A DNA stretch of 64,000 bases from positions 62,001-126,000 of the forward strand of contig JAHLKX010000007.1 in the NCBI GenBank assembly GCA_020444515.1, written 5' to 3'. The notes beneath the pieces are model-generated. The model saw nothing but the letters and a program-made list of their open reading frames with translations. It did not search any database and had not been told where the DNA came from. This DNA comes from Bacteroidota bacterium. Lineage in GTDB: Bacteria; Bacteroidota; Bacteroidia; Bacteroidales; JAADJA01. Shown piece by piece: positions 40,237-48,719 of this stretch; position 1 is the first letter of the stretch, and each line of letters starts with the position of its first letter. Both the position numbers and the translations under genes were made by a program.

Positions 40237-42462
40237 ATGAGGACATTTATACTGATACTCCTTTGTCTAGGAGTATTGTTGGCATTTTCGCAAAAAACAA
40301 CCATTCAATCTATCAAGACCCCTAAGCCGGTTGCATTTACAAAAACACCACCCTTAACATTAATTTCCCCTTATGTTGAAAAGGAGGTGCTTTCAAAACC
40401 AATGGATGAACCCCATGAAATGCAGCCCCTTTCCGTATATCCCATAGAGGGTTCAACCGATCCTGCAATGCAACAGGAGTCTGGTACCCTGAGTGCACCG
40501 CCAATCATCACTAATTTTCCAGGATTAGGCCCCATGGACAATACCTGCACCAATCCCGATACAGAAGGAGATGTTGGGCCGAACCATTATATGCAAATGG
40601 TGAAAAGATCCTTTGCCATCTGGGATAAACAGGGAAATTTGTTGTATGGTCCTGAAAACAATAAAACGCTCTGGTCGACACTGCCTGGCCCCTGGATGGA
40701 TCACTGGTTTACCGATCCGATTGTTATGTACGATCACCTTACAGACAGATGGTTTGCCAGCAATATGGTATATGAAATGCAGCCCGATTATTTGTTTTGG
40801 GAAGTAATTGCCGTTTCGGCTACACCTGATCCCCTCGGTGAATGGTATTGCTGGGCCTATGAATTTGATTATATGCCCGACTACCCGAAATTCGGGGTGT
40901 GGAATGAAGAATATGTAATGACCATTAACAATGCAGATGTGGCCCAGGTGGGGGCCCCCTTTATGGGAGCAGGCATTTGGGCCTTTAACAAAGCCGATCT
41001 TTTATCCGGGGATCCGGAACCTGCTGTGATCGCCTATACCCTCGAAACTGTGAACAATGACTTCTATTTAAGTCATTCAAGCCTACTCCCAGCCGACCTG
41101 GATGGTCCACCACCACCGGCTGGTACACCTAATTTCCTAATGGAAGTGAAAGATGACGCCTGGGGATTCGATTCTGATTTCATGACCCTCTGGGAGCTTT
41201 ATACCGATTGGGAAAACCCTGCCAACTCAAATTTTGTGGAAGTAGGTACCATGGATGTACTTCCTTTTAATACCAATATAGTGAATTATGCATTCATAAC
41301 GCAACCGAATACGGCAACCGGTTTGCACACCATGGCCAATCGGCTGATGTTCCGGTTGCAGTACAGGCACTTCGACGGATATGATGTCATGACCACCAAT
41401 CATACTGTTACACCTGATGATCCGGAACATGCCGGTATTCGATGGTACGAACTCCGAAATATCGGAAATGGCTGGGACATTTTTCAGCAGGGCACCTATG
41501 TGCCGGATCAGCATCATCGATGGATGGGGAGCATTTCGATGGATAACCGGGGCAACATGGCTCTGGGTTACAGTGTTTCCAGTGGTGAAATTTATCCCAG
41601 TATCCGGATGACCGGTCGTTATGATACGGATCCTTTGAATATGATGGGAATGGAGGAAATAGAAGTGATAACCGGTTCCGGATCACAGATCCAGAATAAC
41701 CGCTGGGGTGACTATAGTTGCATGAGCATCGATCCGGTGGATGATCAGACGTTTTGGTATACCCAGATGTATATGCCTGCAACGGGTACAATGGAATGGG
41801 AAACACAGATCTGTTCATTTAAAATGGCCAAAGAACTGACGATTTATCCCGATACCCTGTTGTTTGATTCCATCCAGGAATGTTTGGAAGGCAAAGCTTT
41901 TGTCATCAAAAACAATTCCTGGGATGCCATTGAAATCAATTATATCGAACAGGAAGGATATAACATGAATACCATGTGGTATATCGAGAATATGCCTGTC
42001 ACCCTGCCTTACATGCTCCCTGTGGGTGATTCCCTGATCATTTTGGTTAAAATTGATTTTACAGTTCAATCCAACCCTATGGGATATATCTATGATCAGC
42101 TTGATATAACAGCCAATGGAACGTATGATTATGGTGTTGTGATTGCTTTAAATGAAGATTTTTTGACCGGAGAAAATAAGGAAAAGAGCATTGTCACAAA
42201 TATAAAAATCACTCCCAATCCCTTCCATTCCGAAGCCATAATTTCCTTTGAATTGAATGAAGCAGCCTTGGTAAATATGGAAATTATTGATGCTAAAGAG
42301 CGTTTTATTACTACCCTTGTAGAGAAACAAAAATTGAATTCAGGAGCTTATACTTTTATTTGGAATGTAAATGATGGAATTGGCATAGCATCTGGGATAT
42401 ATTATTGTAAGCTCTCCATTAACGACAAGGTTCAAACGAAAAAGATCATCTTGATCAAGTAG
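40237..42462 (+). CDS. Secreted beta-propeller-like protein with T9SS type A sorting domain
   Basis: 741 residues. Signal peptide (MRTFILILLCLGVLLAFSQ), a large domain with repeated aromatic/acidic lines (DTEGDVGPNHYMQMVKRSFA, DPIVMYDHLTDRWFASNMV, NRWGDYSCMSIDPVDDQTFW) typical of a family of Bacteroidota secreted propeller proteins, a Cep/DUF-like beta-sandwich, and a type A sorting domain (ITPNPFHSEAIISFELN, GIASGIYYCKLSINDKVQTK). No catalytic residues recognised. Its own -7 element suggests monocistronic transcription. Confidence 0.85.
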   Translation: MRTFILILLCLGVLLAFSQKTTIQSIKTPKPVAFTKTPPLTLISPYVEKEVLSKPMDEPHEMQPLSVYPIEGSTDPAMQQESGTLSAPPIITNFPGLGPMDNTCTNPDTEGDVGPNHYMQMVKRSFAIWDKQGNLLYGPENNKTLWSTLPGPWMDHWFTDPIVMYDHLTDRWFASNMVYEMQPDYLFWEVIAVSATPDPLGEWYCWAYEFDYMPDYPKFGVWNEEYVMTINNADVAQVGAPFMGAGIWAFNKADLLSGDPEPAVIAYTLETVNNDFYLSHSSLLPADLDGPPPPAGTPNFLMEVKDDAWGFDSDFMTLWELYTDWENPANSNFVEVGTMDVLPFNTNIVNYAFITQPNTATGLHTMANRLMFRLQYRHFDGYDVMTTNHTVTPDDPEHAGIRWYELRNIGNGWDIFQQGTYVPDQHHRWMGSISMDNRGNMALGYSVSSGEIYPSIRMTGRYDTDPLNMMGMEEIEVITGSGSQIQNNRWGDYSCMSIDPVDDQTFWYTQMYMPATGTMEWETQICSFKMAKELTIYPDTLLFDSIQECLEGKAFVIKNNSWDAIEINYIEQEGYNMNTMWYIENMPVTLPYMLPVGDSLIILVKIDFTVQSNPMGYIYDQLDITANGTYDYGVVIALNEDFLTGENKEKSIVTNIKITPNPFHSEAIISFELNEAALVNMEIIDAKERFITTLVEKQKLNSGAYTFIWNVNDGIGIASGIYYCKLSINDKVQTKKIILIK

Positions 42463-42549
42463 TTTTAAGAATTGTCGTCACATAATGGATATTATTGAAT
42501 TAGATAAATCGAGATGTCGACAAGGATTTTAACATGACTAAAAAAAGAT

Positions 42550-42581
42550 TTTGCAAGTTATGAAATTATGTCGTATGTTTG
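42550..42581 (+). promoter_or_regulatory. Promoter of arsR
   Basis: TTTG (42550-42553) and TATGTTTG (42574-42581) are 20 bases apart. The arsR ATG is 20 bases after the -7 element, so the leader is very short; an operator within the promoter is likely though no clear palindrome was confirmed. Confidence 0.65.
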
Positions 42582-42601
42582 CGTCATATTTCGAAAAAGC
42601 T

Positions 42602-42940
42602 ATGACCTACGCAAAATCAACCATTTTTGAAACCCAGTTGCAGGAGGTGGCAAAATTTGCCAAAGTCCTTTCACATCCGGCACGCCTGGCGATATTGCAG
42701 CATCTGGCCAAATGTTGTACCTGTAAATCCGGTGACATTGCAGATGAATTACCCTTGAGCCGGACTACCGTTTCACAACACCTTCAGGAATTAAAAAACC
42801 TGGGACTTGTTAAATATGAAGTGAAAGGCGTTACAGTTTGCTATGAGGTGGATACAAAAGTGCTTTTAGCGTATAAACAAATGATGGATACATTTTTTGA
42901 TATTGGACTTCACGAACTAACTTGTGGATGCAAAAAGTAG
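42602..42940 (+). CDS. arsR: ArsR-family metalloregulator
   Basis: 112 residues. Winged-helix ArsR lines LSHPARLAILQHLAKCCTC, LPLSRTTVSQHLQELKNLGLV are followed by a KGVTVCYEVD wing. Cysteines 38, 39 and 41 could bind As(III) or another thiophilic metal, though the motif differs from E. coli ArsR ELCVCDL; a C-terminal CGCK adds two cysteines. ATG at 42602 is chosen because it follows the promoter and gives the usual start; the longer frame begins inside the promoter. Adjacent to the arsM-like gene. Confidence 0.9.
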   Translation: MTYAKSTIFETQLQEVAKFAKVLSHPARLAILQHLAKCCTCKSGDIADELPLSRTTVSQHLQELKNLGLVKYEVKGVTVCYEVDTKVLLAYKQMMDTFFDIGLHELTCGCKK

Positions 42941-42987
42941 GACAAACAAATTCAAAGAATTAACAACTAATAAGCTAATTAGACATA

Positions 42988-43851
42988 ATGGAAGAAAACG
43001 TAAAGACAATCGAACAAAAAGAGCAGGTTGAAAATTCGGCCTGCGGTTGCGGATCGGGTGGATGTGGATGCCATGATGAGGCTGCCGGACACCAACATCA
43101 GCATGATCATAGTTATGGAGAACAAAGCAGTTGTGGTTGTGGTTCCGGTGGTTGTGGAAGTCATTCGCATTCCCAGGCTGATTTGCCCATCCGGTTTCAG
43201 ATCCTTCGTGAAGGCGATCGGGTTGTGGAATTTGGATCAGGTACAGGAAATGACACCCTGGCAGCAGCGCAGATGGTGGGTGCAAATGGTAAGATTGTTG
43301 GAATCGACATGTCTGAGAAAAATATCCAAACTGCCCGTGATTATGCGGACCAGCTCAGGATCAACAATGTGGAGTTTCGACATGGAAATATTGAAGAAGC
43401 CCCCTTGCCAAAGGAATATGCGGATATTGTTTTTGCCAATTGTGTTTTCAATCTCCATAAGGATAAACAAAAAGTTGCGGATGAAATATACAGGGTGGCG
43501 CATCACAACGGATTGGTCTGCATTACCGATTTTGTGATCATGCACGATATCCCTGAAGGTCTGCGCCTGGAGGGTGCACAGCTTGCCGGATGCATTGGTG
43601 GTGCTGAAAAGATAAATGACTTTATGGACTATTTCCGCCGGACTGGATTTGATCATGTGGAAATTGTTGAAATGAAAAAAGTTCACCTGCCCAATGATAT
43701 TTTCGAAAAATACCTTTCCGCAGAAGAAGTAAATGAATACAAGGATGTTCAGTCTGAAAAAGGAATTTTTAGTGTTACGCTCATTGGCGAAAAACCCAGT
43801 ACCTGTTCTCCCGAAACATGTTGCTGTAACCCAGATAAACACAAGAATTAG
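42988..43851 (+). CDS. arsM: Arsenite-methyltransferase-like SAM methyltransferase with Cys/His-rich N terminus
   Basis: 287 residues. A class I SAM-binding core (VVEFGSGTGNDT) is followed by the ArsM-type cysteines Cys152 (ANCVFNLHKDKQ) and Cys202 (LAGCIGGA), matching the second and third As-binding cysteines. The N-terminal 60 residues hold two copies of CGCGSGGCG (from 19 and 49) with His-rich linkers, replacing the usual N-terminal part, and the C terminus has CSPETCCC. Encoded 47 bases after arsR and closed by a terminator. Expected role: methylate and volatilise arsenite; the extra Cys/His repeats may sequester metals. Confidence 0.85.
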   Translation: MEENVKTIEQKEQVENSACGCGSGGCGCHDEAAGHQHQHDHSYGEQSSCGCGSGGCGSHSHSQADLPIRFQILREGDRVVEFGSGTGNDTLAAAQMVGANGKIVGIDMSEKNIQTARDYADQLRINNVEFRHGNIEEAPLPKEYADIVFANCVFNLHKDKQKVADEIYRVAHHNGLVCITDFVIMHDIPEGLRLEGAQLAGCIGGAEKINDFMDYFRRTGFDHVEIVEMKKVHLPNDIFEKYLSAEEVNEYKDVQSEKGIFSVTLIGEKPSTCSPETCCCNPDKHKN

Positions 43852-43871
43852 TAAACTAAACATTTGATTTG

Positions 43872-43906
43872 AAAAAGCCGGTTCATTTTACGAATCGGTT
43901 TTTTTT
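43872..43906 (+). terminator. Terminator after the arsM-like gene
   Basis: CCGGTTC pairs with GAATCGG (one G-T pair), extended by A/T pairs, followed by a long T run. The A run before it could let it act on the other strand as well. Confidence 0.8.
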
Positions 43907-43939
43907 ATCATTTTCGCCATATCGTTTCTTCTATTTATA

Positions 43940-44072
43940 ATCTATTTAAATTAATGAATTTCTGTTATTTGAAATTGATTTAAATAGACCCTTCTCAGAA
44001 TTGGTAATCAATTTTTTACAATTGGTAATTCATGGGTTTAATTGCTTGATGATGAATCTGTTAATTGGTTAA
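43940..44072 (+). promoter_or_regulatory. Regulatory region of the hydrogenase operon: inverted repeat and phased direct repeats
   Basis: TCTATTTAAAT (43941-43951) and ATTTAAATAGA (43978-43988) form an 11-bp inverted repeat. AATTGGTAAT follows at 43999-44008 and 44020-44029, and AATTGGTTAA at 44063-44072; starts are 21 and 43 bases apart, keeping one DNA face. hypC begins at 44148. Candidate activator sites. Confidence 0.45.
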
Positions 44073-44147
44073 CAACGCTTTTATTGTTTTTTATAGTATC
44101 TTAGCTACATATGTCACTGTTTTCATATAATACAATGTGTATATAAG

Positions 44148-44408
44148 ATGTGTTTAGCAGTTCCTGGTAAAATATTAACAGTAGATAATTCAGGCGAATT
44201 ACGAATGGCTTCGGTGGATTTTGGCGGGGTAGTTCGGGATATCTGTATTGAATGGCTGCCTGAAGCTGGCATCGGAGATTATGTGCTGGCTCATGTCGGA
44301 ACTGCATTGAGCATGATTGATGAAGAAAGTGCGAAAGCATCATTGGATGCATTTGAAGAAATTGAAAAATTAATGGATCAGGAAGTGGCTGATGCCCTTG
44401 ATGAATAA
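44148..44408 (+). CDS. hypC: HypC/HupF-family hydrogenase maturation chaperone
   Basis: 86 residues starting MCLAVPGKIL; Cys2 is the essential residue that binds the hydrogenase large-subunit precursor and HypD during Fe(CN)2CO cofactor assembly. DYVLAHVGTALSMIDEESAKASL is the family core. It leads the hydrogenase structural genes, but hypA, B, D, E and F are not in this window. Confidence 0.93.
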   Translation: MCLAVPGKILTVDNSGELRMASVDFGGVVRDICIEWLPEAGIGDYVLAHVGTALSMIDEESAKASLDAFEEIEKLMDQEVADALDE

Positions 44409-44594
44409 ACCTGTTGTTCTATTATGAACAATGCCCTTCCTATCCTTTAATATGCTTTCGTCTTGCCGAATAACTGATTGAACGAATACAACATACAACA
44501 TTTTACTGCTTTTGATCCCCTTGTGTATGCATGGGTGTGAAAAACAGATAATGAATAAGTTTATTTGACAGACGTTAACTTAAATACTTTCAAC

Positions 44595-45698
44595 ATGACA
44601 AAACAAGCTACCATTTATGATGAGATCCGTCAAAAGGGACATTCCCGGCGTGATTTTGTCAAGTTTTGCGGTATGATGGCAGCGATGCTCGGTTTAGAAT
44701 CGAGTGCAGCTGGACAAATTGCAAAAGCTCTTGAAACGAAACCCCGTTTGCCGCTTATTTGGCTGCATGGCCAGGAATGTACCTGCTGCAGTGAATCATT
44801 TATCCGGTCATCGCATCCCATTGTGGCCGATATCCTGCTCGACAAAGTTTCGTTGGATTATACAGAAACATTGATGGCAGCAGCCGGACATCAGGCTGAA
44901 GAAGCGATGCACAATACCATGGAAAAATATAAAGGCGAATACCTGCTTCTTGTTGAAGGATCGGTTCCATTAACCGAAGATGGTGTATATTGCTGTATCG
45001 GGGGCAGAACTTTCAACGATATTGTCATCGAAGCTGCTGAAGGGGCCAAAGCTGTAATTGCATGGGGTAATTGTGCTTCTGCTGGTTGTGTTCAGGCAGC
45101 ATCGCCCAATCCAACAGGTGCCAAACCCATCCATAAAGTGATTACCGGAAAACCGATCATCAATGTGCAGGGTTGTCCGCCCATTGCCGAGGTGATGGCT
45201 GGCGTGGTCGTACACTTGCTCGCTTTTGAACGGATTCCGCAACTTGATGGTCTGGGACGGCCTAAAGCCTTTTATTCACACAGGGTGCACGATACCTGCT
45301 ACCGTCGTCCAAATTTTGATGCCGGACTCTTTGTCGAATCATTTGATGATGAAAATGCCCGCCGCGGTTATTGTCTTTATAAAATGGGGTGCAAAGGACC
45401 CAGTACGTATAATTCATGCGGCGTAATTGGATGGAATAACGGAGTCAGCTTTCCCATTCAATCTGGTCATCCCTGTATTGGCTGCAGTGAAGCCAATTTC
45501 TGGGACAATGGACCCTTCTATCGTCGATTGCCTGAGTTCCCGGGATTTGGAATTGAATCCACTGCCGACAAAGTCGGTGTCGGGCTCGGTATTGCAACAG
45601 CTGTGGGTGTAACGGCCCATGCCATTACAACAAATATCAGGAAGAAAAAGCTGATCGAAAGAGGCCATTGTGATCCTGAAGAAGAAACTAACGCATAA
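44595..45698 (+). CDS. hyaA: [NiFe] hydrogenase small subunit, six-cysteine proximal-cluster (O2-tolerant) type
   Basis: 367 residues from the ATG at 44595 (a TTG at 44565 is rejected). Tat signal [10 protein letters not shown]. Proximal-cluster cysteines are 62, 64, 65, 160, 165 and 194 ([19 protein letters not shown]), with the spacing 98 and 34 of E. coli HyaA and Ralstonia HoxK C17/C115/C149, including both extra cysteines (C19 and C120 equivalents) of the [4Fe-3S] cluster that gives oxygen tolerance. Medial and distal cluster residues follow ([45 protein letters not shown]). A C-terminal TM helix ([19 protein letters not shown]) anchors it on the periplasmic side. Confidence 0.95.
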   Translation: MTKQATIYDEIRQKGHSRRDFVKFCGMMAAMLGLESSAAGQIAKALETKPRLPLIWLHGQECTCCSESFIRSSHPIVADILLDKVSLDYTETLMAAAGHQAEEAMHNTMEKYKGEYLLLVEGSVPLTEDGVYCCIGGRTFNDIVIEAAEGAKAVIAWGNCASAGCVQAASPNPTGAKPIHKVITGKPIINVQGCPPIAEVMAGVVVHLLAFERIPQLDGLGRPKAFYSHRVHDTCYRRPNFDAGLFVESFDDENARRGYCLYKMGCKGPSTYNSCGVIGWNNGVSFPIQSGHPCIGCSEANFWDNGPFYRRLPEFPGFGIESTADKVGVGLGIATAVGVTAHAITTNIRKKKLIERGHCDPEEETNA

Positions 45699-45715
45699 TT
45701 ACGGAGGAATATATC

Positions 45716-47437
45716 ATGGAAAAAAGAATAGTAGTCGATCCTGTTACAAGAATAGAAGGCCATCTTCGTGTTGAAGTTGAAGTGAAGGATGGTAAAATCG
45801 TCGATGCATTCAGTTCGGGGACCATGGTCCGTGGGCTTGAGTTGATCCTTAAAGGCCGCGATCCACGTGATGCCTGGGCATTTACAGAAAGGGTTTGTGG
45901 TGTCTGTACAACCGTGCATGCACTGGCCTCTGTAAGAACTGTTGAAGACGCCCTGGGAATAGCCGTTCCGCCCAATGCCGAGATGGTTCGTAATCTTATG
46001 TTCTGTGCACAATACATGCAAGATCACGTCATTCATTTTTATCACTTGCATGCCCTTGACTGGGTTGACGTTGTATCTGCCCTAAGCGCTGATCCGGTTG
46101 CAACCTCTCAGCTTGCGCAAAGTATTTCGAACTGGCCCAAGTCATCTGCCGGTTATTTTTCCGATTTGCAAAAACGGTTGACCAAATTTGTTGAAAGTGG
46201 ACAGCTGGGTATTTTTGCCAATGGGTATTGGGGGCATCCGGCCTATAAATTGCCGGCAGAGGTGAACCTCATTGGTGTGGCTCACTACCTTGAAGCCCTG
46301 GAATGGCAAAAGGAGATCATCAAAATTCATACGATTTTTGGTGGCAAAAATCCCCATCCCAATTATTTGGTGGGAGGGGCTGCATGCTCTATCAATATTA
46401 ATGAAAACAATGCCATCAATGCCGAACGTTTGGCCATGGTTGGCCAATTACTGGATCAGGCGCACACTTTTATCAACCAGGTTTATATCCCCGATTTGCT
46501 AGCGGTAGCTTCTTTCTATAAGAATGATTGGGGTGCTATAGGAGGTGGACTTACCAATTACCTCGCCTATGGTGATTTGCCTACAAATGGTTACTCGGAT
46601 GTTGAACGTTTTAAATTCCCCAGGGGAATTATCATGGGTCGCAATCTTAATGAAGTGATCCCGGTTGACGGAAAAGATCCGGATCAAATCAAAGAATTCA
46701 TTGACCACAGCTATTATGATTATGCCGCAGGAAATGGTGCAGGACTGCATCCCTGGGATGGCGAAACAAAATTGAATTATACCGGTCCTAAACCTCCTTA
46801 CGATCAATTGTATGTTGAGGATAAGTATAGCTGGCTAAAAACACCAAGATGGAAAGGAAATCCTATGGAAGTTGGTCCACTCTCAAGAATGCTGGTTGGT
46901 TATGCTTCAGGTCGGGATGAATTCAAGGAAGTGGTTCATTATGCCCTCAGAAAACTGGATGTGCCGGTAACGGCCTTGTTCTCTACCCTGGGAAGAACAG
47001 CTGCACGCGGGCTTGAAACCATTCTTGTAGCTGACTGGGCAAAAGAATTCTACAATCAGTTGCTGGCCAATATTAAAAACGGCGATTCACGCATGGCCAA
47101 TAACGAGAAGTGGGATCCTTCTACCTGGCCGTCTGAGGCAAAAGGTGTTGGGATGTCTGAAGCTCCCCGGGGTGCTCTGGCACATTGGATCGTGATCAAG
47201 GACAAAAAAATTGATAATTATCAGTTGGTCGTTCCAAGTACATGGAATGCCTCGCCAAGGGATGGAAAAGGTCAACGGTCGGCTTATGAAGAGTCCTTGA
47301 TTGGCACACCAATTGCAAATCCAGATCAACCCCTTGAAATCCTTCGCACCATACATTCCTTCGATCCCTGTCTTGCCTGTGCAGTTCATGTATACGACGA
47401 AAAAGGCAAGTATGTCCATCAAATTCAAACCTTTTAA
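45716..47437 (+). CDS. hyaB: [NiFe] hydrogenase large subunit (group 1)
   Basis: 573 residues. Ni ligands are in RVCGVC (Cys61, Cys64) and DPCLACAVH (Cys552, Cys555). A 15-residue tail after His558 must be cleaved by a maturation protease, encoded in this operon. TRIEGHLRVEVEV, GHPAYKLPAEVNLIG and NPHPNYLVGGAACSIN are group 1 landmarks. The start is preceded by GGAGG seven bases upstream, one of the few good Shine-Dalgarno sites. It catalyses H2 oxidation at the NiFe site and follows the small subunit by 17 bases. Confidence 0.96.
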   Translation: MEKRIVVDPVTRIEGHLRVEVEVKDGKIVDAFSSGTMVRGLELILKGRDPRDAWAFTERVCGVCTTVHALASVRTVEDALGIAVPPNAEMVRNLMFCAQYMQDHVIHFYHLHALDWVDVVSALSADPVATSQLAQSISNWPKSSAGYFSDLQKRLTKFVESGQLGIFANGYWGHPAYKLPAEVNLIGVAHYLEALEWQKEIIKIHTIFGGKNPHPNYLVGGAACSININENNAINAERLAMVGQLLDQAHTFINQVYIPDLLAVASFYKNDWGAIGGGLTNYLAYGDLPTNGYSDVERFKFPRGIIMGRNLNEVIPVDGKDPDQIKEFIDHSYYDYAAGNGAGLHPWDGETKLNYTGPKPPYDQLYVEDKYSWLKTPRWKGNPMEVGPLSRMLVGYASGRDEFKEVVHYALRKLDVPVTALFSTLGRTAARGLETILVADWAKEFYNQLLANIKNGDSRMANNEKWDPSTWPSEAKGVGMSEAPRGALAHWIVIKDKKIDNYQLVVPSTWNASPRDGKGQRSAYEESLIGTPIANPDQPLEILRTIHSFDPCLACAVHVYDEKGKYVHQIQTF

Positions 47438-47448
47438 TACCTGACGAT

Positions 47449-48135
47449 ATGGCTATACAAAAGAATAACCAAATCAGCATGCGGCAGGAATATGTTTGGC
47501 AACTGCCGGTCCGGTTTTACCACTGGATCAATGCTCTTTGCATTGTGATCCTGGTCATCACCGGGTATATTATTGGAAATCCCCCAGCCATTCAAAGCGG
47601 ATCAGAAGCTTCATTCAGTTATTGGTTCGGAACCGTGCGGTTTATCCACTTTGTAACGGCTTTTGTTTTCTTTTTCAACTTTGTATTTCGGGTATACTGG
47701 GGATTTGTGGGAAATAAATATGCGAGCTGGAAAAACTTTATTCCCTATACTAAAAAGCACTGGAAAGATATTTGGGAAGTATTAAAAGTGGATATTCTGC
47801 AATTCAAATGCAGGCCAGCCCATGAATTGGGTCATAACTCCCTGGCTGCTTTTACCTATTTCCTTACATTCCTGGCATTTTTACTTCAGTGTCTCACCGG
47901 GTTCGGGCTATATGCAGCTATGAGTACCAGTTGGTTCCCCGATTTATTTGCATGGATCGTTCCGCTTTTAGGCGGCGATCTGGCAGCAAGGATGGTTCAC
48001 CATGCCTTGATGTGGTTTTTCATCGTGTTTGCAATGATTCATGTATATCTGGTATTTTACCATGATTATATTGAGCGCAACGGGGTTACTTCATCCATGA
48101 TTGGTGGGTGGAAATTTATGGAAGAAGAAAACTAA
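47449..48135 (+). CDS. hyaC: Ni/Fe-hydrogenase b-type cytochrome subunit
   Basis: 228 residues with four or five TM helices and haem-ligand histidines (VRFYHWINALCIVILVITGY, FIHFVTAFVFFFNFVFRVYW, LAARMVHHALMWFFIVFAMI). It accepts electrons from the distal FeS cluster of the small subunit and passes them to quinone. It follows the large subunit by 11 bases. Confidence 0.93.
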   Translation: MAIQKNNQISMRQEYVWQLPVRFYHWINALCIVILVITGYIIGNPPAIQSGSEASFSYWFGTVRFIHFVTAFVFFFNFVFRVYWGFVGNKYASWKNFIPYTKKHWKDIWEVLKVDILQFKCRPAHELGHNSLAAFTYFLTFLAFLLQCLTGFGLYAAMSTSWFPDLFAWIVPLLGGDLAARMVHHALMWFFIVFAMIHVYLVFYHDYIERNGVTSSMIGGWKFMEEEN

Positions 48136-48147
48136 TTTGTTTCCTTC

Positions 48148-48155
48148 TATCTTTG
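48148..48155 (+). promoter_or_regulatory. Possible internal -7 element before the maturation protease gene
   Basis: TATCTTTG matches TAnnTTTG, 78 bases before the GTG start. No -33 element was found at normal spacing. Confidence 0.3.
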
Positions 48156-48233
48156 CGTCTGGTTTGTTTCTGAAATCCTGATATTCGGAAATAATTCAGA
48201 CGCATTTTTTTTGTTGAACTTAAATTACGCCTG

Positions 48234-48698
48234 GTGAATCTGAAGAAAATACTGATCATGGGTATGGGCAATATCCTTCTGAGCGATGAAGGAGTTGGAG
48301 TCCGTGCTATTGAATATATGGAAAGGCAAGCATTACCTGAGAATGTTGACTTGCTTGATGGAGGAACCGGTGGATTCACCTTGTTGCCAGAGATCATGAA
48401 ATATGATGAGGTGATCCTTATTGATGCCACATTGGATGATCATCCGCCCGGAACCATCCGGGTGATTAAACCAAGGTTTGCGGCCGATTTCCCCAAAGCT
48501 ATGAGTACCCATGATATCGGCCTCAAGGATCTGATCGAATCTGCCAGCATCATGGGAAAGCTGCCTCCGCTGCATCTAATTGTTGTGACCATTCCCGGAT
48601 TTCAACCCATGGATATGGACCTCTCGCCAGAAATACAAAAAGTGCTGCCTGAGGTATATCAAACAGCACTTAACATTTTAGGGAAGATCAATCAATAA
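48234..48698 (+). CDS. hyaD: HyaD/HybD-type hydrogenase maturation endopeptidase
   Basis: 154 residues. GTG start at 48234 (NLKKILIMGMGNILLSDEGVGV). Metal-ligand residues that recognise nickel in the precursor are Glu19, Asp64 and His93 (LSDEG, LIDATLD, STHDIG). It removes the 15-residue tail of the large subunit after Ni insertion. Last gene of the operon; 98 bases after the cytochrome gene, with a possible own -7 element at 48148-48155. Confidence 0.92.
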   Translation: MNLKKILIMGMGNILLSDEGVGVRAIEYMERQALPENVDLLDGGTGGFTLLPEIMKYDEVILIDATLDDHPPGTIRVIKPRFAADFPKAMSTHDIGLKDLIESASIMGKLPPLHLIVVTIPGFQPMDMDLSPEIQKVLPEVYQTALNILGKINQ

Positions 48699-48719
48699 TC
48701 TTTATTGATTGATTTATGA

